A stretch of DNA of 64,000 nt from CALJIC01 sp039805565. Lineage in GTDB: Bacteria > Chloroflexota > Chloroflexia > Chloroflexales > Roseiflexaceae. Positions 14,893-23,303 of the stretch are shown here, piece by piece. Position 1 is the stretch's first letter. Each line of letters opens with the position of its first letter. The position numbers and the translations under genes are program-made. The DNA is taken from contig JBDLTZ010000241.1 of NCBI GenBank assembly GCA_039805565.1, positions 1 through 64,000 on the forward strand, written 5' to 3'. The notes beneath the pieces were generated by a model. It worked only from the letters and a program-made list of their open reading frames with translations. It did no database searches and had not been told where the DNA came from.

Positions 14893-16536
14893 ATGTCTAT
14901 CAAGATCGCCATGATCGGCGCCGGCTCGATCGGCTTCACCCGCCGCCTGATGCGGGACATTCTTTCGGTGCCGGAGCTGGCTGATACCACCTTCGCGCTC
15001 ACCGACATCTCCGAGCAGAACCTTGAGATGGTGGCGCAGCTCTGCCGGCGCGACATCTCCGCCAACCAGCTCCCGGCGCAGATCATCGCCACCACCGACC
15101 GCCGCGAGGCGCTGACCGACGCCGACTATGTGATCTGCATGATCCGGCAGGGCGGCCTGGCGGCGTTCCAGACCGACATCGACATCCCGCTGAAGTACGG
15201 CGTGGACCAGTGCGTGGGCGACACGATCTGCGCCGGCGGCATCATGTACGGCCAGCGCACGATCGCGGCGATGCTGGAGTTCTGCAAGGACATCCGCGAG
15301 GTCAGCAAGCCGGGCGCGCTGCTGCTGAACTACTCGAACCCGATGGCCATGAACACCTGGGCCTGCAATCAGTACGGCGGGGTGAGGACCATCGGCCTGT
15401 GCCACGGCGTGCAGGGCGCCCACTGGCAGATCACCAGCTGCATCGAGCACTGGGCGCGGCGCGAGGGCCTGCTTGCCGAGAACGAGGGCGACGCCAACCA
15501 CAAGGACTACGCCTCGGGCAACGTCAATAAGCTGCACCGCCGCGAGGTGGATGTCATCTCCGCCGGCATCAATCACCAGACCTGGTTCGTGCATGTGCAG
15601 TGGCGCGGCGTGGACTTCATCAACGACGTGGGCAAGACGGTGACGCTGGGCGGCAAGCCGGTGACGGTACCGTCGCTGCTGGAGCTCTTTGAGCAGCACC
15701 CGGTCTTCCCCACCACCGAGAAGGTCCGCATCGACGTGCTGCGCCGCTTCGGCTACTACAGCACCGAGTCGAACGGCCACCTGAGCGAGTACCTGCCGTG
15801 GTACCGCAAGCGGACGGACGAGATCGAGCAGTGGATCGACCTGTCGAGCTGGATTAACGGCGAGACCGGCGGCTACCTGCGCGTCTGCACCGAGTCGCGC
15901 AACTGGTTCGAGACCGACTACCCGAACTGGCTGGCAGAGGTGCCGCCGCGCTTCACCCAGGAGACGCGCAGCGAGGAGCACGGCTCGTACATCATTGAGG
16001 CGCTGGAGACCGGGCGCGTGTACCGCGGCCACTTCAATGTGATCAATACGGGTCACATCACCAACCTGCCGGACGGCTGCGTGATCGAGATCCCCGGCTA
16101 CGTGGACCGCACTGGCATCAACATGCCGGTGGTGGGCGACCTGCCGCTGGCCTGTGCGGCCACCTGCTCGGTGAGCGTGCGGGTGCAGCAGATGAGCGTA
16201 GAGGCGGCGGTGCGCGGCGACGTGACGCTGCTGAAGCAGGCCATGCTGCACGACCCGCTGGTGGGCGCCGTCTGCAACCCGGAGGAGGTCTGGCAGATGA
16301 CGGACGAGATGCTGGTGGCGCAGGCGCAGTGGCTGCCGCAGTACGCGGGGCAGATCGCCGCCGCCTCGGAGCGCCTGGGTCGCGCCGAGGCGAACGGGAC
16401 GCGCGTGCGGCTGCGCGAGACGGCCGGCGCGGTCCGCCTGCAGATCAAGTCCGTCGAGGAGATGGCGGAGAACGCGGCCAAGACCCGCGCGCTGGCGCAG
16501 GCCGCGGATAAGGGGAACATGACCAAGTCGCACTAG
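14893..16536 (+). CDS. GH4 family glycosidase (alpha-galactosidase MelA-like)
   Basis: GH4 enzymes cleave glycosides by an NAD- and Mn-dependent redox mechanism. The 547-residue product begins with the nucleotide loop 'IAMIGAGSIGFTRRLMRDIL', followed by 'LTDISEQNLEMV'. The metal-binding cysteine is in 'IGLCHGVQGAHWQI' and the metal histidine in 'SAGINHQTWFVHVQW', both hallmarks of the family. 'NYSNPMAMNTWA' is also conserved. CHGVQG and the sequence as a whole favour an alpha-galactosidase or alpha-glucuronidase over a 6-phospho-glucosidase. It is somewhat longer than the usual 430-480 residues. It is divergent from an AraC regulator. Confidence 0.92.
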   Translation: MSIKIAMIGAGSIGFTRRLMRDILSVPELADTTFALTDISEQNLEMVAQLCRRDISANQLPAQIIATTDRREALTDADYVICMIRQGGLAAFQTDIDIPLKYGVDQCVGDTICAGGIMYGQRTIAAMLEFCKDIREVSKPGALLLNYSNPMAMNTWACNQYGGVRTIGLCHGVQGAHWQITSCIEHWARREGLLAENEGDANHKDYASGNVNKLHRREVDVISAGINHQTWFVHVQWRGVDFINDVGKTVTLGGKPVTVPSLLELFEQHPVFPTTEKVRIDVLRRFGYYSTESNGHLSEYLPWYRKRTDEIEQWIDLSSWINGETGGYLRVCTESRNWFETDYPNWLAEVPPRFTQETRSEEHGSYIIEALETGRVYRGHFNVINTGHITNLPDGCVIEIPGYVDRTGINMPVVGDLPLACAATCSVSVRVQQMSVEAAVRGDVTLLKQAMLHDPLVGAVCNPEEVWQMTDEMLVAQAQWLPQYAGQIAAASERLGRAEANGTRVRLRETAGAVRLQIKSVEEMAENAAKTRALAQAADKGNMTKSH

Positions 16537-16553
16537 GGCTTCGGGAAGCTGCC

Positions 16554-16601
16554 AGAGGGCGGGTGTCGGAGAGGGGCTGCTCCCCCCGACACCCGCCCTC
16601 T
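16554..16601 (+). terminator. 16-pair hairpin downstream of the GH4 gene
   Basis: AGAGGGCGGGTGTCGG (16554-16569) and its exact complement (16586-16601) form a perfect stem with a 16-base loop, 17 bases after the GH4 stop. It lies between convergent genes and could terminate in both directions. There is no T-tract. Confidence 0.6.
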
Positions 16602-16625
16602 GCGGTTGGGTACCTGGCCTTTGCC

Positions 16626-17395
16626 CTAGATCTGGTAGGCGGCGATGGTCTGCTGGCGCGACTGGGCCAGTGCGTGCAGATCCTGCGCCGCGCGCTCGGC
16701 CTGGCGCGTGCTGGCGAGCGCCTGGGCAGTCGCCTGCTGGATGGACTGCATGGCCTGCCCGACCTGCTCGACGGCGACCGTGGCCTGGTGCGCACCCTCC
16801 GCGATCTGCCCGCTCACGCCGCTCTCCACCTCGCGCCGCCTCGATCGCCGCGTTGAGCGCCAGCAGGTTCGACTGGTCTGCCAGCTCCGAGACCGTGGTC
16901 GTGATCGCCCCGATGGCCTGGGTCTGCTCGACTAGCGCCAGGATCGTCTGCGCGATGCTCTCGACCCGCGACCGGATCTGCCCCATGCTCTGGACCGTAT
17001 CCTCGACTGCCTGCGCGCCGTGCTTGGCCGCCTGGAGTGCCCCCTGGCCGTCCTGCGCCACCTGCGCCACCTGCTTGACCTCGCCGGTCAGCCCGTGGAG
17101 GCTGGCGACCACGATGTTGAGCCCTTCACTGAGCTGCCCGAGCGTGCCGCTCTGCCCTACTGTCAGTCCCTGGGTGAGGTCGCCGCGCACAACGCGCTGC
17201 GCGAAGGCAAGGTACTCGGCCACGGTGTGCTCCAGCAGCTCGCGGCTGGCTATCTCCGCCTGGCGCAGCTCCTGCTCGGTCACGCGCACGGGCCTCGCTC
17301 TCGCGGCCGGTATGCAGGGCGGCCGTCATCTGGTTGAAGGCGTTGGCCAGCACGCCCAACTCATCGCAGCTCCGCACCTCGACGCGGGGGTGTGA
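16626..17395 (-). pseudogene. Broken methyl-accepting chemotaxis protein
   Basis: Three pieces in three reading frames reconstruct part of a chemotaxis receptor. Piece 1 (about 17310-17395) holds the end of a HAMP domain, 'ELGVLANAFNQMTAAL'. Piece 2 (about 16840-17295) holds 'RVTEQELRQAEIASRELLEHTV' and the signalling helix up to 'SNLLALNAAIEAARGGE'. Piece 3 (16626-16835) holds 'VSGQIAEGAHQATVAVEQVGQ' and the C-terminus. The highly conserved hairpin tip (GRGFAVVADEVRKLAER in intact receptors) is missing between pieces 2 and 3, and the sensor and membrane parts are absent. Frameshifts plus deletions show it is dead. The gene looks older than the neighbouring glycosidases. Confidence 0.85.
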
Positions 17396-17433
17396 TCGGG
17401 CCTCGTACGAGTGTGGTGGGGAGGAACCAACGC

Positions 17434-17471
17434 GACAGAGCGGAGCCGCGATTTCGCAGCTCCGCTCTGTC
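17434..17471. terminator. 13-pair hairpin between pseudogene and GH51 gene
   Basis: GACAGAGCGGAGC (17434-17446) and GCTCCGCTCTGTC (17459-17471) are exact complements around a 12-base loop. It lies 58 bases after the stop of the minus-strand GH51 gene. No T-tract is present. Confidence 0.55.
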
Positions 17472-17528
17472 TATTGGGTAGGGGCGTCCGGCAGCACGGA
17501 GGTCTACCTGGGCGCCCTGCCGGCGCGC

Positions 17529-19037
17529 TTACGCCTGGGCGTAGGCGCCGGTGGCGAGCACCGTGAACGACAGCGGCGGGAGGGTCAGGGTGACGCGGCC
17601 GCCCTGCACCGCGCCGGCCGGGAGGGCCTGCGGGACGATCGTGTTCGGCTGCTCGAAGGTGTTGACGGCCTTCGGGTCGGTGCCGGACATCTGGTAGCCG
17701 CCGAGCACCTGCGACGGGGCCGCGCCCTGCCAGACGACGTCGGTCGTGACCGGCTCGGAGCTGCGGTTGACGATGAACACCGAGCCGCGGTCCTGGGCGG
17801 CGTCGTAGCTGGCAGACACGTCGAGCACCGGCATCGGGCCGTACTTGGCCGTCTCGTAGAGCGGCGCTTTAGTGACCACGTCGAGTGAGTCGCCGTGGGC
17901 GTGCTGGCTGACGAGCGCGATCGGGTAGTGGGTCGTCTGCTTCAGCAGCTGGTTACCGCGGGTCGTGAGCGGTGAGATCGTGTTGACGATCTGGGCCACG
18001 CAGGCCATCTTCAGCACGTCGGCCTTGCGCAGGAAGACGTTGAGCCACTGCGCCACGACCAGCGCATCCTCAAGGTTGTAGAGTTCCTCGCTGAGCGGCG
18101 GGCCCTCCTGCCAGCCGCCGCGGCCGGTGGTGTTCTTGTACCAGACGTTCCACTCGTCGAGCGACAGGTAGACATTGTGGTTGCTGCGGCGGAGCGCCTT
18201 GACGTAGCGCAGCACGCCGGCCAGCGTGTCGATATGCTCCTCGAAGTGCGCCGCGTAGCTCAGGTAGCTGGCGGTGTCCTGCTCGTCGTTGCGGGCGTAG
18301 TAGTGCATCGACAGGTAGTCGACCTTGTCCCAGCACAGCTCGAGCGCCTGCCGGTCCCACTCGGGGTAGGTCGGCATCTTGGTGTTGGAGGAGCCCGCCA
18401 GGATCAGCTTGAGCGACGGGTCCTGCCACTTCATCATCTTGGCGGCCTCGCGGGCCTTCTTGCCGTAGTCGATCGCGTCGAGGTGGCCGATCTGCCAGGG
18501 GCCGTCCATCTCGTTGCCGAGGCACCACATCTCGACGCCGTAGGGGTCTGCGTGGCCGTTGGCGGCGCGCATGTCCGCGAACGAGGTGCCGACCGGCGCG
18601 TTGCAGTACTCGACGAGGTCGGCGGCGTCCTGGATGGTGCCGGTGCCGAGGTTGACGCCCATCATGGGCGCAGTGCCGAGGGAGCGGCAGAAGGTCATGA
18701 ACTCATCGGTGCCAAACTGGTTGGTGTCCACCGACTGCCAGGCGAGCTCGCGGCGGCGGGGGCGCTTCTCCTTCGGGCCGACGCCGTCCTGCCAGCGGTA
18801 GCCGCTGAGGAAGTTGCCGCCGGGGTAGCGGATGGTGGTGTAGCCCACCTCCTTCAGCGCGGCGAGGACGTCGCTCCGCAGGCCGTTCTCGTCGGCGTGC
18901 TCGGAGCGCGGGTCGTAGATGCCGCCGTAGACGCAGCGGCCCATGTGCTCGGCGAAGCCGCCGAACAGCAGGCGCGAGATCGGGGCGACGGTGCGCTCGT
19001 TGTCGATCAGGACGCGGGCGTTGGGGGTGGTGGTCAT
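17529..19037 (-). CDS. Alpha-L-arabinofuranosidase, GH51
   Basis: GH51 enzymes release arabinose from arabinan and arabinoxylan. The 502-residue protein shows the family start 'ISRLLFGGFAEHMGRCVYGGIYDP', 'TIRYPGGNFLSGYRWQDGVGPKEKRP' and the acid/base motif 'MWCLGNEMDGPWQIGH'. The nucleophile is in 'VYLSLDEWNVWY'. A beta-sandwich C-terminal domain follows. There is no signal peptide, so it acts in the cytoplasm on imported oligosaccharides. AAGGAA precedes the ATG. It lies downstream of a second, diverged GH51 gene on the same strand, with a long inverted repeat between them. Confidence 0.95.
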   Translation of the reverse strand: MTTTPNARVLIDNERTVAPISRLLFGGFAEHMGRCVYGGIYDPRSEHADENGLRSDVLAALKEVGYTTIRYPGGNFLSGYRWQDGVGPKEKRPRRRELAWQSVDTNQFGTDEFMTFCRSLGTAPMMGVNLGTGTIQDAADLVEYCNAPVGTSFADMRAANGHADPYGVEMWCLGNEMDGPWQIGHLDAIDYGKKAREAAKMMKWQDPSLKLILAGSSNTKMPTYPEWDRQALELCWDKVDYLSMHYYARNDEQDTASYLSYAAHFEEHIDTLAGVLRYVKALRRSNHNVYLSLDEWNVWYKNTTGRGGWQEGPPLSEELYNLEDALVVAQWLNVFLRKADVLKMACVAQIVNTISPLTTRGNQLLKQTTHYPIALVSQHAHGDSLDVVTKAPLYETAKYGPMPVLDVSASYDAAQDRGSVFIVNRSSEPVTTDVVWQGAAPSQVLGGYQMSGTDPKAVNTFEQPNTIVPQALPAGAVQGGRVTLTLPPLSFTVLATGAYAQA

Positions 19038-19084
19038 TGTGTCGTTCCTTGTGTACGATTGGGGGGCTTGCTGATGCGTGCGAG

Positions 19085-19157
19085 AGACCTGTCACGCGAG
19101 CTGAAAGCGGCGCGTGGCGCGCGTGCTGGCATCTTGGTATGCTCGCATGACAGGTCT
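19085..19157. repeat. 17-base inverted repeat between the GH51 genes
   Basis: AGACCTGTCACGCGAGC (19085-19101) and GCTCGCATGACAGGTCT (19141-19157) are complementary with one mismatch around a 39-base GC-rich loop. It sits between the stop of one GH51 gene and the start of the next. It could be a terminator, an mRNA-stabilising stem or a paired operator. Confidence 0.6.
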
Positions 19158-19163
19158 GGTTGG

Positions 19164-20648
19164 CTACGACAACACGATTGTCGCCACCGCGTGCGGCGGC
19201 AGCTCCACGGACCACGCGCCGGGGCCGTCGCTGTTGACGGCGAGGGCCGCGAGGGCGACGCGGTCGGGCTGGGCGGCGCTGTTGCCCGCTGCGGCCGAGT
19301 CCGCCGCCAGCAGCGTGCCGCTTGCCTGGCCGGGGGCGTCGCCGGCGCTGATGCGGACGCGCGCGGGGCTGCTGAGGTGGCGGTTGGTGACCGTCACCGC
19401 CAGTCCGGCGGCGGTGCGCGAGGCCGTGGCGCTCACTGCGGCCGAGCCATCCGGCAGGCTCGCGCCGTGGCCGACCTCGACGGGCAGCGCGGCGGCGCCG
19501 ATGTGCGGCGCGTGCATCTGGAGGACGTGGTAGGTGGGCGTGAGCCACATGCGGGCGCCGTCGGTCATCACCGGGGCCTGGAGCACGTTGACGATCTGCG
19601 CCAGGTTGGCGAGCGTCAGGACGTTGCACTGGCGGTGGAAGCCCTCGAGCACGATGGCAGTGGCCACCGCGTCGCGCAGGGTGCCGGCCTGCTCGTAGGT
19701 GATCGGGTCGCGGCGGGCCACGTCGCCGGGGCCCCACGGGCGGGCCTCGGGGTGCCAGACGCCCCACTCGTCCAGGGCGATGCCGATGCGCCGCGCGCCG
19801 CCGGTCGCGTCGCGGATGATCGCCTCCGTGCGCTTGACGAAGTCCTCGGTCGAGCTCGCCTCGGCCAGGAGGGCGTAGTAGTCTGCCTCGCTGAAGTCGG
19901 TCTCGGGACCGCCGTGGGTCCAGTAGTGGTGGATCGAGAGGTGGTCGATCAGGCCCTGGTGCTTGCCGACGGTGGCGAGCAGCTCGACGTTCCACTCGTC
20001 GGTGTGGCCGCAGATCACCAGCTCGGCGCTCGGGTCGACGTGGCGCAGCATGGTGGCGTAGCGCACGTACTCGCGGGCGTAGGTGGCCGCCTCGTAGTTG
20101 CCGCCGCAGCCCCAGTTCTCGTTGCCGACGCCCCAGAGCTTGACGCCGAAGGGCTGGGGTGAGCCGTTGGCGGCGCGCTCGCGGCCGAGGGTGGTGGGGA
20201 CGTGTGTGTTGCAGTACTCGAGCCAGTCGCACAGCTCCTGGGGCGTGCCGCTGCCGACGTTGCCGGCCAGGTAGGGCTCGGCGCCGAGCTGGGCGCACAG
20301 CCAGAGGAACTCGTGTGTGCCGAGGCTGTTGTCGTCCTCAACCTGGAGGCCACACGACATGCCGAGCCGCACCGGGCGCTCCGCGGCGGGGCCGATGCCG
20401 TCCCGCCAGTGGTAGTGATCCGCGTAGCAGCCACCCGGCCAGCGCAGGAGCGGCACCGGCAGCGCCTTCAGCGCGGCCAGGACGTCGCTGCGGAAGCCGC
20501 TCTGCTGCGGGATGTCCGTCCGGCTCGTGCCGACCCACAGGCCGTCGTAGCAGCAGCGGGCCAGGTGCTCGGCGAAGTGTCCGTACAGGCGCGGCGAGAT
20601 CGTGCCGATCGGCGCGTCGGTGCGGATCGTCAGCGTTGCATCGATCAC
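19164..20648 (-). CDS. Alpha-L-arabinofuranosidase, GH51 (second copy)
   Basis: A 494-residue GH51 enzyme only distantly like its neighbour. It has 'ISPRLYGHFAEHLARCCYDGLWVG', 'LRWPGGCYADHYHWRDGIGP', the acid/base motif 'KLWGVGNENWGCGGNYEA' and 'IALDEWGVWH' with the nucleophile glutamate. The GTG at 20648 (VIDATLTIRTDAPIG) is preferred to the upstream ATG at 20690 because AAGGAA lies 6-10 bases before it and family similarity begins there. It is the first gene after the divergent promoter region shared with lacI-type regulator. Two non-identical GH51 enzymes suggest different linkage or substrate preference. Confidence 0.95.
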   Translation of the reverse strand: MIDATLTIRTDAPIGTISPRLYGHFAEHLARCCYDGLWVGTSRTDIPQQSGFRSDVLAALKALPVPLLRWPGGCYADHYHWRDGIGPAAERPVRLGMSCGLQVEDDNSLGTHEFLWLCAQLGAEPYLAGNVGSGTPQELCDWLEYCNTHVPTTLGRERAANGSPQPFGVKLWGVGNENWGCGGNYEAATYAREYVRYATMLRHVDPSAELVICGHTDEWNVELLATVGKHQGLIDHLSIHHYWTHGGPETDFSEADYYALLAEASSTEDFVKRTEAIIRDATGGARRIGIALDEWGVWHPEARPWGPGDVARRDPITYEQAGTLRDAVATAIVLEGFHRQCNVLTLANLAQIVNVLQAPVMTDGARMWLTPTYHVLQMHAPHIGAAALPVEVGHGASLPDGSAAVSATASRTAAGLAVTVTNRHLSSPARVRISAGDAPGQASGTLLAADSAAAGNSAAQPDRVALAALAVNSDGPGAWSVELPPHAVATIVLS

Positions 20649-20708
20649 TGGAATTCCTTTTCCACTATGTTCGTGCGCCGGCGCGCACAAGCTAGGAGAA
20701 GAGAGACT

Positions 20709-20778
20709 GGTGTGCGAGGGGCCTCCCCTCGTGCTCCTGATGGAGAAGAGCGATTGGTGTGCGAGGGGCCTCCCCTCG
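20709..20778. repeat. Two 47-base-period copies of a GAGGGG...CCCCTC palindrome
   Basis: GGTGTGCGAGGGGCCTCCCC followed by TCG occurs at 20709-20731 and again at 20756-20778. Each copy can form a hairpin of GAGGGG with CCCCTC around CCT. Similar palindromes lie at 59242-59392. Confidence 0.8.
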
Positions 20779-20798
20779 CGCTCCCCGGTGTTGCGAAC

Positions 20799-20872
20799 AG
20801 TGTACTAGAAAGATATCAGTATGTCTACTATTCGTCAAGTGTACTGTTCATGTATAATGGAGTCAAGTGTAG
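20799..20872. promoter_or_regulatory. Divergent promoter region for GH51 and the LacI regulator
   Basis: On the plus strand TATAAT (20853-20858) serves the regulator. On the minus strand two promoters point to GH51: TTGACG (20833-20838), 17-base spacer, TATCTT (20810-20815); and TTGACT (20861-20866), 17-base spacer, TACACT (20838-20843). The 10-base direct repeat GTCAAGTGTA occurs at 20834-20843 and 20862-20871, flanking the plus-strand -10, and a related AGTGTAC lies at 20799-20805. A regulator bound here would block both directions. Confidence 0.6.
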
Positions 20873-20896
20873 ATGCAGGGCGGGTAGGAGTGCGCT

Positions 20897-21919
20897 ATGA
20901 CGAAGCAGCGGGTCAGCATGCGGGACGTCGCCCGGGCGGCGAACGTCTCGGTGTCGGCGGTGTCCCTGGTAGTGCGCGACAAGCCGGGGGTGGCGGCGGA
21001 GACTCGCGAGCGAGTGCAGCGCATCATGGATGAGCTCGGGTACACGGCGCCGGCCGCCGACGACGAGCATCCAATGGCGGTGGGCCTCCTGATCGAGCGC
21101 AGCTCTGTGCCGGTGATCCTCGACGTGTTCTACGGCGATATCATCCGCGGCATCCAGGCCGAGGCGCAGCGCCTGGGGTACCAGGTGCTGCTGCACATGT
21201 TCGACCGCCAGGCGGAGAGCATGGAGAGCCTGCGTGCGAGCCTCGAGGGCGAGGTGCGCGGCCTGCTGATCGCCAACGATGGCGACATCACGCCGGAGCT
21301 GGTGGTGCAGCTCGAGGCCATCGGTGCACCGCTGGTACTGGTGGAGAGCTACGTACCGGGCCACCGCCTGCCGTGCATTCTGGGGGACAACTTCACCGCC
21401 GGCTACACGGCGGCGCGACACCTGATCGACCTCGGCCACCGTGCGATCGCCGTGCTTCGCGGGCCGCGCAAGTACAGCAGTCTGAACGACCGGCTGAAGG
21501 GGTGCCTGGCTGCGATGGGCGAGGCCGGCATCCAGATCGCCCCCGAGCTGATGCCGAAGCCCGACGCGAGCCGCGCCTCGAAGGGGTACGCGCAGATGCG
21601 CGAGCTCCTGGCGCTCCCCGTCCGCCCCACGGCGGTGGTGGCGATCAGCGACAAGACGGCCCTGGGCGCGATGGAGGCTATCCGCGAGGCCGGTCTGTCC
21701 ATCCCGCAGGACGTCGCGGTGGTGAGCATCGACGACGTGGGGGAGAGCGCCTTCGCGCGCCCGCCGCTCACGACGGTGCGCATTCCGAGGCTGGAGATGG
21801 GCACGCTGGCGATGCAGAAGCTCCACCGCCTGATGACGAGCGAGGCCGAGATCCCGGTCAAGAGCGTGGTCTACTGCGATCTGGTGGTGCGCGAGTCGTG
21901 TGGGGCGCGGGGTGCGTGA
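20897..21919 (+). CDS. LacI family transcriptional regulator
   Basis: The 340-residue protein starts with the LacI helix-turn-helix and hinge: 'SMRDVARAANVSVSAVSLVVRDKPGVAAETRERV' then 'IMDELGYTAP'. A periplasmic-binding-protein-like domain follows, with 'MAVGLLIERSSVPVILDVFYGDIIRGIQ' and the late 'VAVVSIDDVGESAFARPPLTTVRIP' signature. It is divergent from two GH51 arabinofuranosidase genes, so it likely represses them until an arabinose-containing sugar binds, which is inference from position. The ATG follows GGAG about 7 bases upstream. Confidence 0.95.
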   Translation: MTKQRVSMRDVARAANVSVSAVSLVVRDKPGVAAETRERVQRIMDELGYTAPAADDEHPMAVGLLIERSSVPVILDVFYGDIIRGIQAEAQRLGYQVLLHMFDRQAESMESLRASLEGEVRGLLIANDGDITPELVVQLEAIGAPLVLVESYVPGHRLPCILGDNFTAGYTAARHLIDLGHRAIAVLRGPRKYSSLNDRLKGCLAAMGEAGIQIAPELMPKPDASRASKGYAQMRELLALPVRPTAVVAISDKTALGAMEAIREAGLSIPQDVAVVSIDDVGESAFARPPLTTVRIPRLEMGTLAMQKLHRLMTSEAEIPVKSVVYCDLVVRESCGARGA

Positions 21920-21970
21920 GTCCTCCGATCGCTCGGCACATGCGCTATACTAGCGCGGCAACGAGGCTTG

Positions 21971-22048
21971 AGCCACAGAGCGCACAGAGCACGCAGAGGG
22001 ACGTCGCCGACCAGTCCGATCTCTGTCGACTCAGTGTTCTCTGTGGCT
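21971..22048. repeat. Inverted repeat AGCCACAGAG...CTCTGTGGCT
   Basis: AGCCACAGAG (21971-21980) and CTCTGTGGCT at about 22039-22048 bracket a stretch rich in CACAGAG and CTCTGT units. It lies between the LacI regulator and the aminotransferase and resembles dispersed intergenic repeats. Nothing else is seen in 21920-22111. Confidence 0.6.
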
Positions 22049-22111
22049 GACACCTCGGCCAGGAGTTTTCCTTTGCCCTCAATGGCAGCTTGAACACACC
22101 CAGGAGATCAG

Positions 22112-23212
22112 ATGCCCCCCCAGCGCCTGCTTATCCCCGGCCCTGTCGACATGGACGATGAGGTGCTGAGCGCGCTCGGCAGCCAGGCCGTGCCGCACTA
22201 CGGCCCGGCCTGGGCCGCGCAGTACCACGAGACGGCGGCCAACCTGCGCGCCCTGTTCCGCACCGGAGGCGACGTGTACACGCTGGTCGGCTCGGGCAGC
22301 ACCGGGCTCGACGCGGCAGTGGGCAGCATGCTCGCCCCCGGCCAGCGGCTGGCGCTCGTGCGAAACGGCTACTTTGGCAACCACCTGCACGCGATCGCCG
22401 TCGCCAACGGCATCGAGGTGCTCTCGATCGAGGCGCCCTGGGGCCGCGCGGTGCGTCCGGAAGACGTGCGGGCGGCGCTCGACGCGGCGGAGCCGGTCCA
22501 CGCGCTGGCCCTGGTGCACGCCGAGACCTCGACCGGCGCGCTCAACCCGGCGCGCGCGATCGCGGCGATCGGCAAGGAGCGCGGCCTGCCGGTGATCGTG
22601 GACGCGATCACCGCGCTGGGCGGCACCGAGCTGCGGGTGGACGAGTGGGGCATCGATATCTGCGTGTCGGCGCCGCAGAAGGCGCTCGCCGCCCCGGCCG
22701 GCATGGGGCTGGTGGCGGTGGCCCGCAGCGGCTGGGAGTACATGGACAGCCACCCGGTTGGGCCGCGCGGCTGGTACCAGGATCTGCGGACGTGGCGCAC
22801 GTACGCCGCTCAGTCGCCTGACTTCCACCCGCAGCTAGCGACGGTGCCGACAGGGACGTTCGCGGCGCTCGCGCTGCAGACGCGCCGCATCCTGGCGCAG
22901 GGGGTGGACGCGTACATCGAGCGCCACGCGCGGGCCTCGCGCCGCTTCCGGGCAGGGGCGGCGGCTGCGGGGATCGAGCTGCTGGTGCCTGAGGCGGAGG
23001 CGACGCCGCAGGTGAGCGCTGTGGTGGTCCCGCAGGGGGTGGACTCGAACGTCGCCCTCGCGGCGCTGCGCGAGGAGCACGGCTTCCTGGCGGGTGGCGG
23101 CCTCGGCGAGCTGCGCGGGCGGATCATCCGCATTGGTCACATGGGCAAGGGCGCCTCGGACGAGTATGTGGATGCGGCGCTTGTGGCGCTGACGGACGTG
23201 CTGAGCGCTTAG
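22112..23212 (+). CDS. Class V aminotransferase (alanine-glyoxylate/serine-pyruvate type)
   Basis: PLP-dependent enzymes of this group transfer amino groups between alanine or serine and glyoxylate or related keto acids. The 366-residue protein has the family start 'RLLIPGPVDMDDEVLSALG', 'LVGSGSTGLDAAVGSML', the PLP aspartate region 'VIVDAITALGGTELRVDEWGID' and the PLP lysine in 'SAPQKALAAPAGMGLV'. The C-terminal 'GRIIRIGHMGKGASDEYV' is diagnostic of the alanine-glyoxylate branch. AGGAGAT lies just before the ATG. A 2-aminoethylphosphonate-pyruvate or purine-linked role is also possible. Confidence 0.93.
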   Translation: MPPQRLLIPGPVDMDDEVLSALGSQAVPHYGPAWAAQYHETAANLRALFRTGGDVYTLVGSGSTGLDAAVGSMLAPGQRLALVRNGYFGNHLHAIAVANGIEVLSIEAPWGRAVRPEDVRAALDAAEPVHALALVHAETSTGALNPARAIAAIGKERGLPVIVDAITALGGTELRVDEWGIDICVSAPQKALAAPAGMGLVAVARSGWEYMDSHPVGPRGWYQDLRTWRTYAAQSPDFHPQLATVPTGTFAALALQTRRILAQGVDAYIERHARASRRFRAGAAAAGIELLVPEAEATPQVSAVVVPQGVDSNVALAALREEHGFLAGGGLGELRGRIIRIGHMGKGASDEYVDAALVALTDVLSA

Positions 23213-23213
23213 T

Positions 23214-23241
23214 GCTGAGGGCTGAGGGCTGAGGGCTGAGG
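23214..23241. repeat. Tandem heptamer repeat (GCTGAGG)4
   Basis: Four perfect 7-base units begin two bases after the aminotransferase stop codon and run into a perfect hairpin at 23240-23275. Confidence 0.9.
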
Positions 23242-23275
23242 GCGCGATCGATGCAGGGCTGCGTCGATCGCGCCC
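23240..23275. terminator. 12-pair hairpin between convergent genes
   Basis: GGGCGCGATCGA (23240-23251) and TCGATCGCGCCC (23264-23275) are exact complements around a 12-base loop. It lies between the aminotransferase and the minus-strand receiver-domain gene and could terminate both. No strong T-tract. Confidence 0.6.
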
Positions 23276-23303
23276 TTGCTCATGCAGCGGCTCACGTACG
23301 CGG

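Noticed and set aside
14839..17289. An 816-codon minus-strand frame antisense to the GH4 gene
   Set aside because: Only its first about 150 codons are real (the chemotaxis remnant); the rest is Arg/Ala/His-rich antisense sequence of the GH4 gene.
18177..20162. A 661-codon plus-strand frame opposite the GH51 genes
   Set aside because: Low-complexity Val/Ala/Gly/Arg composition and no known motif; it is the antisense of the GH51 coding sequence in a high-GC genome.
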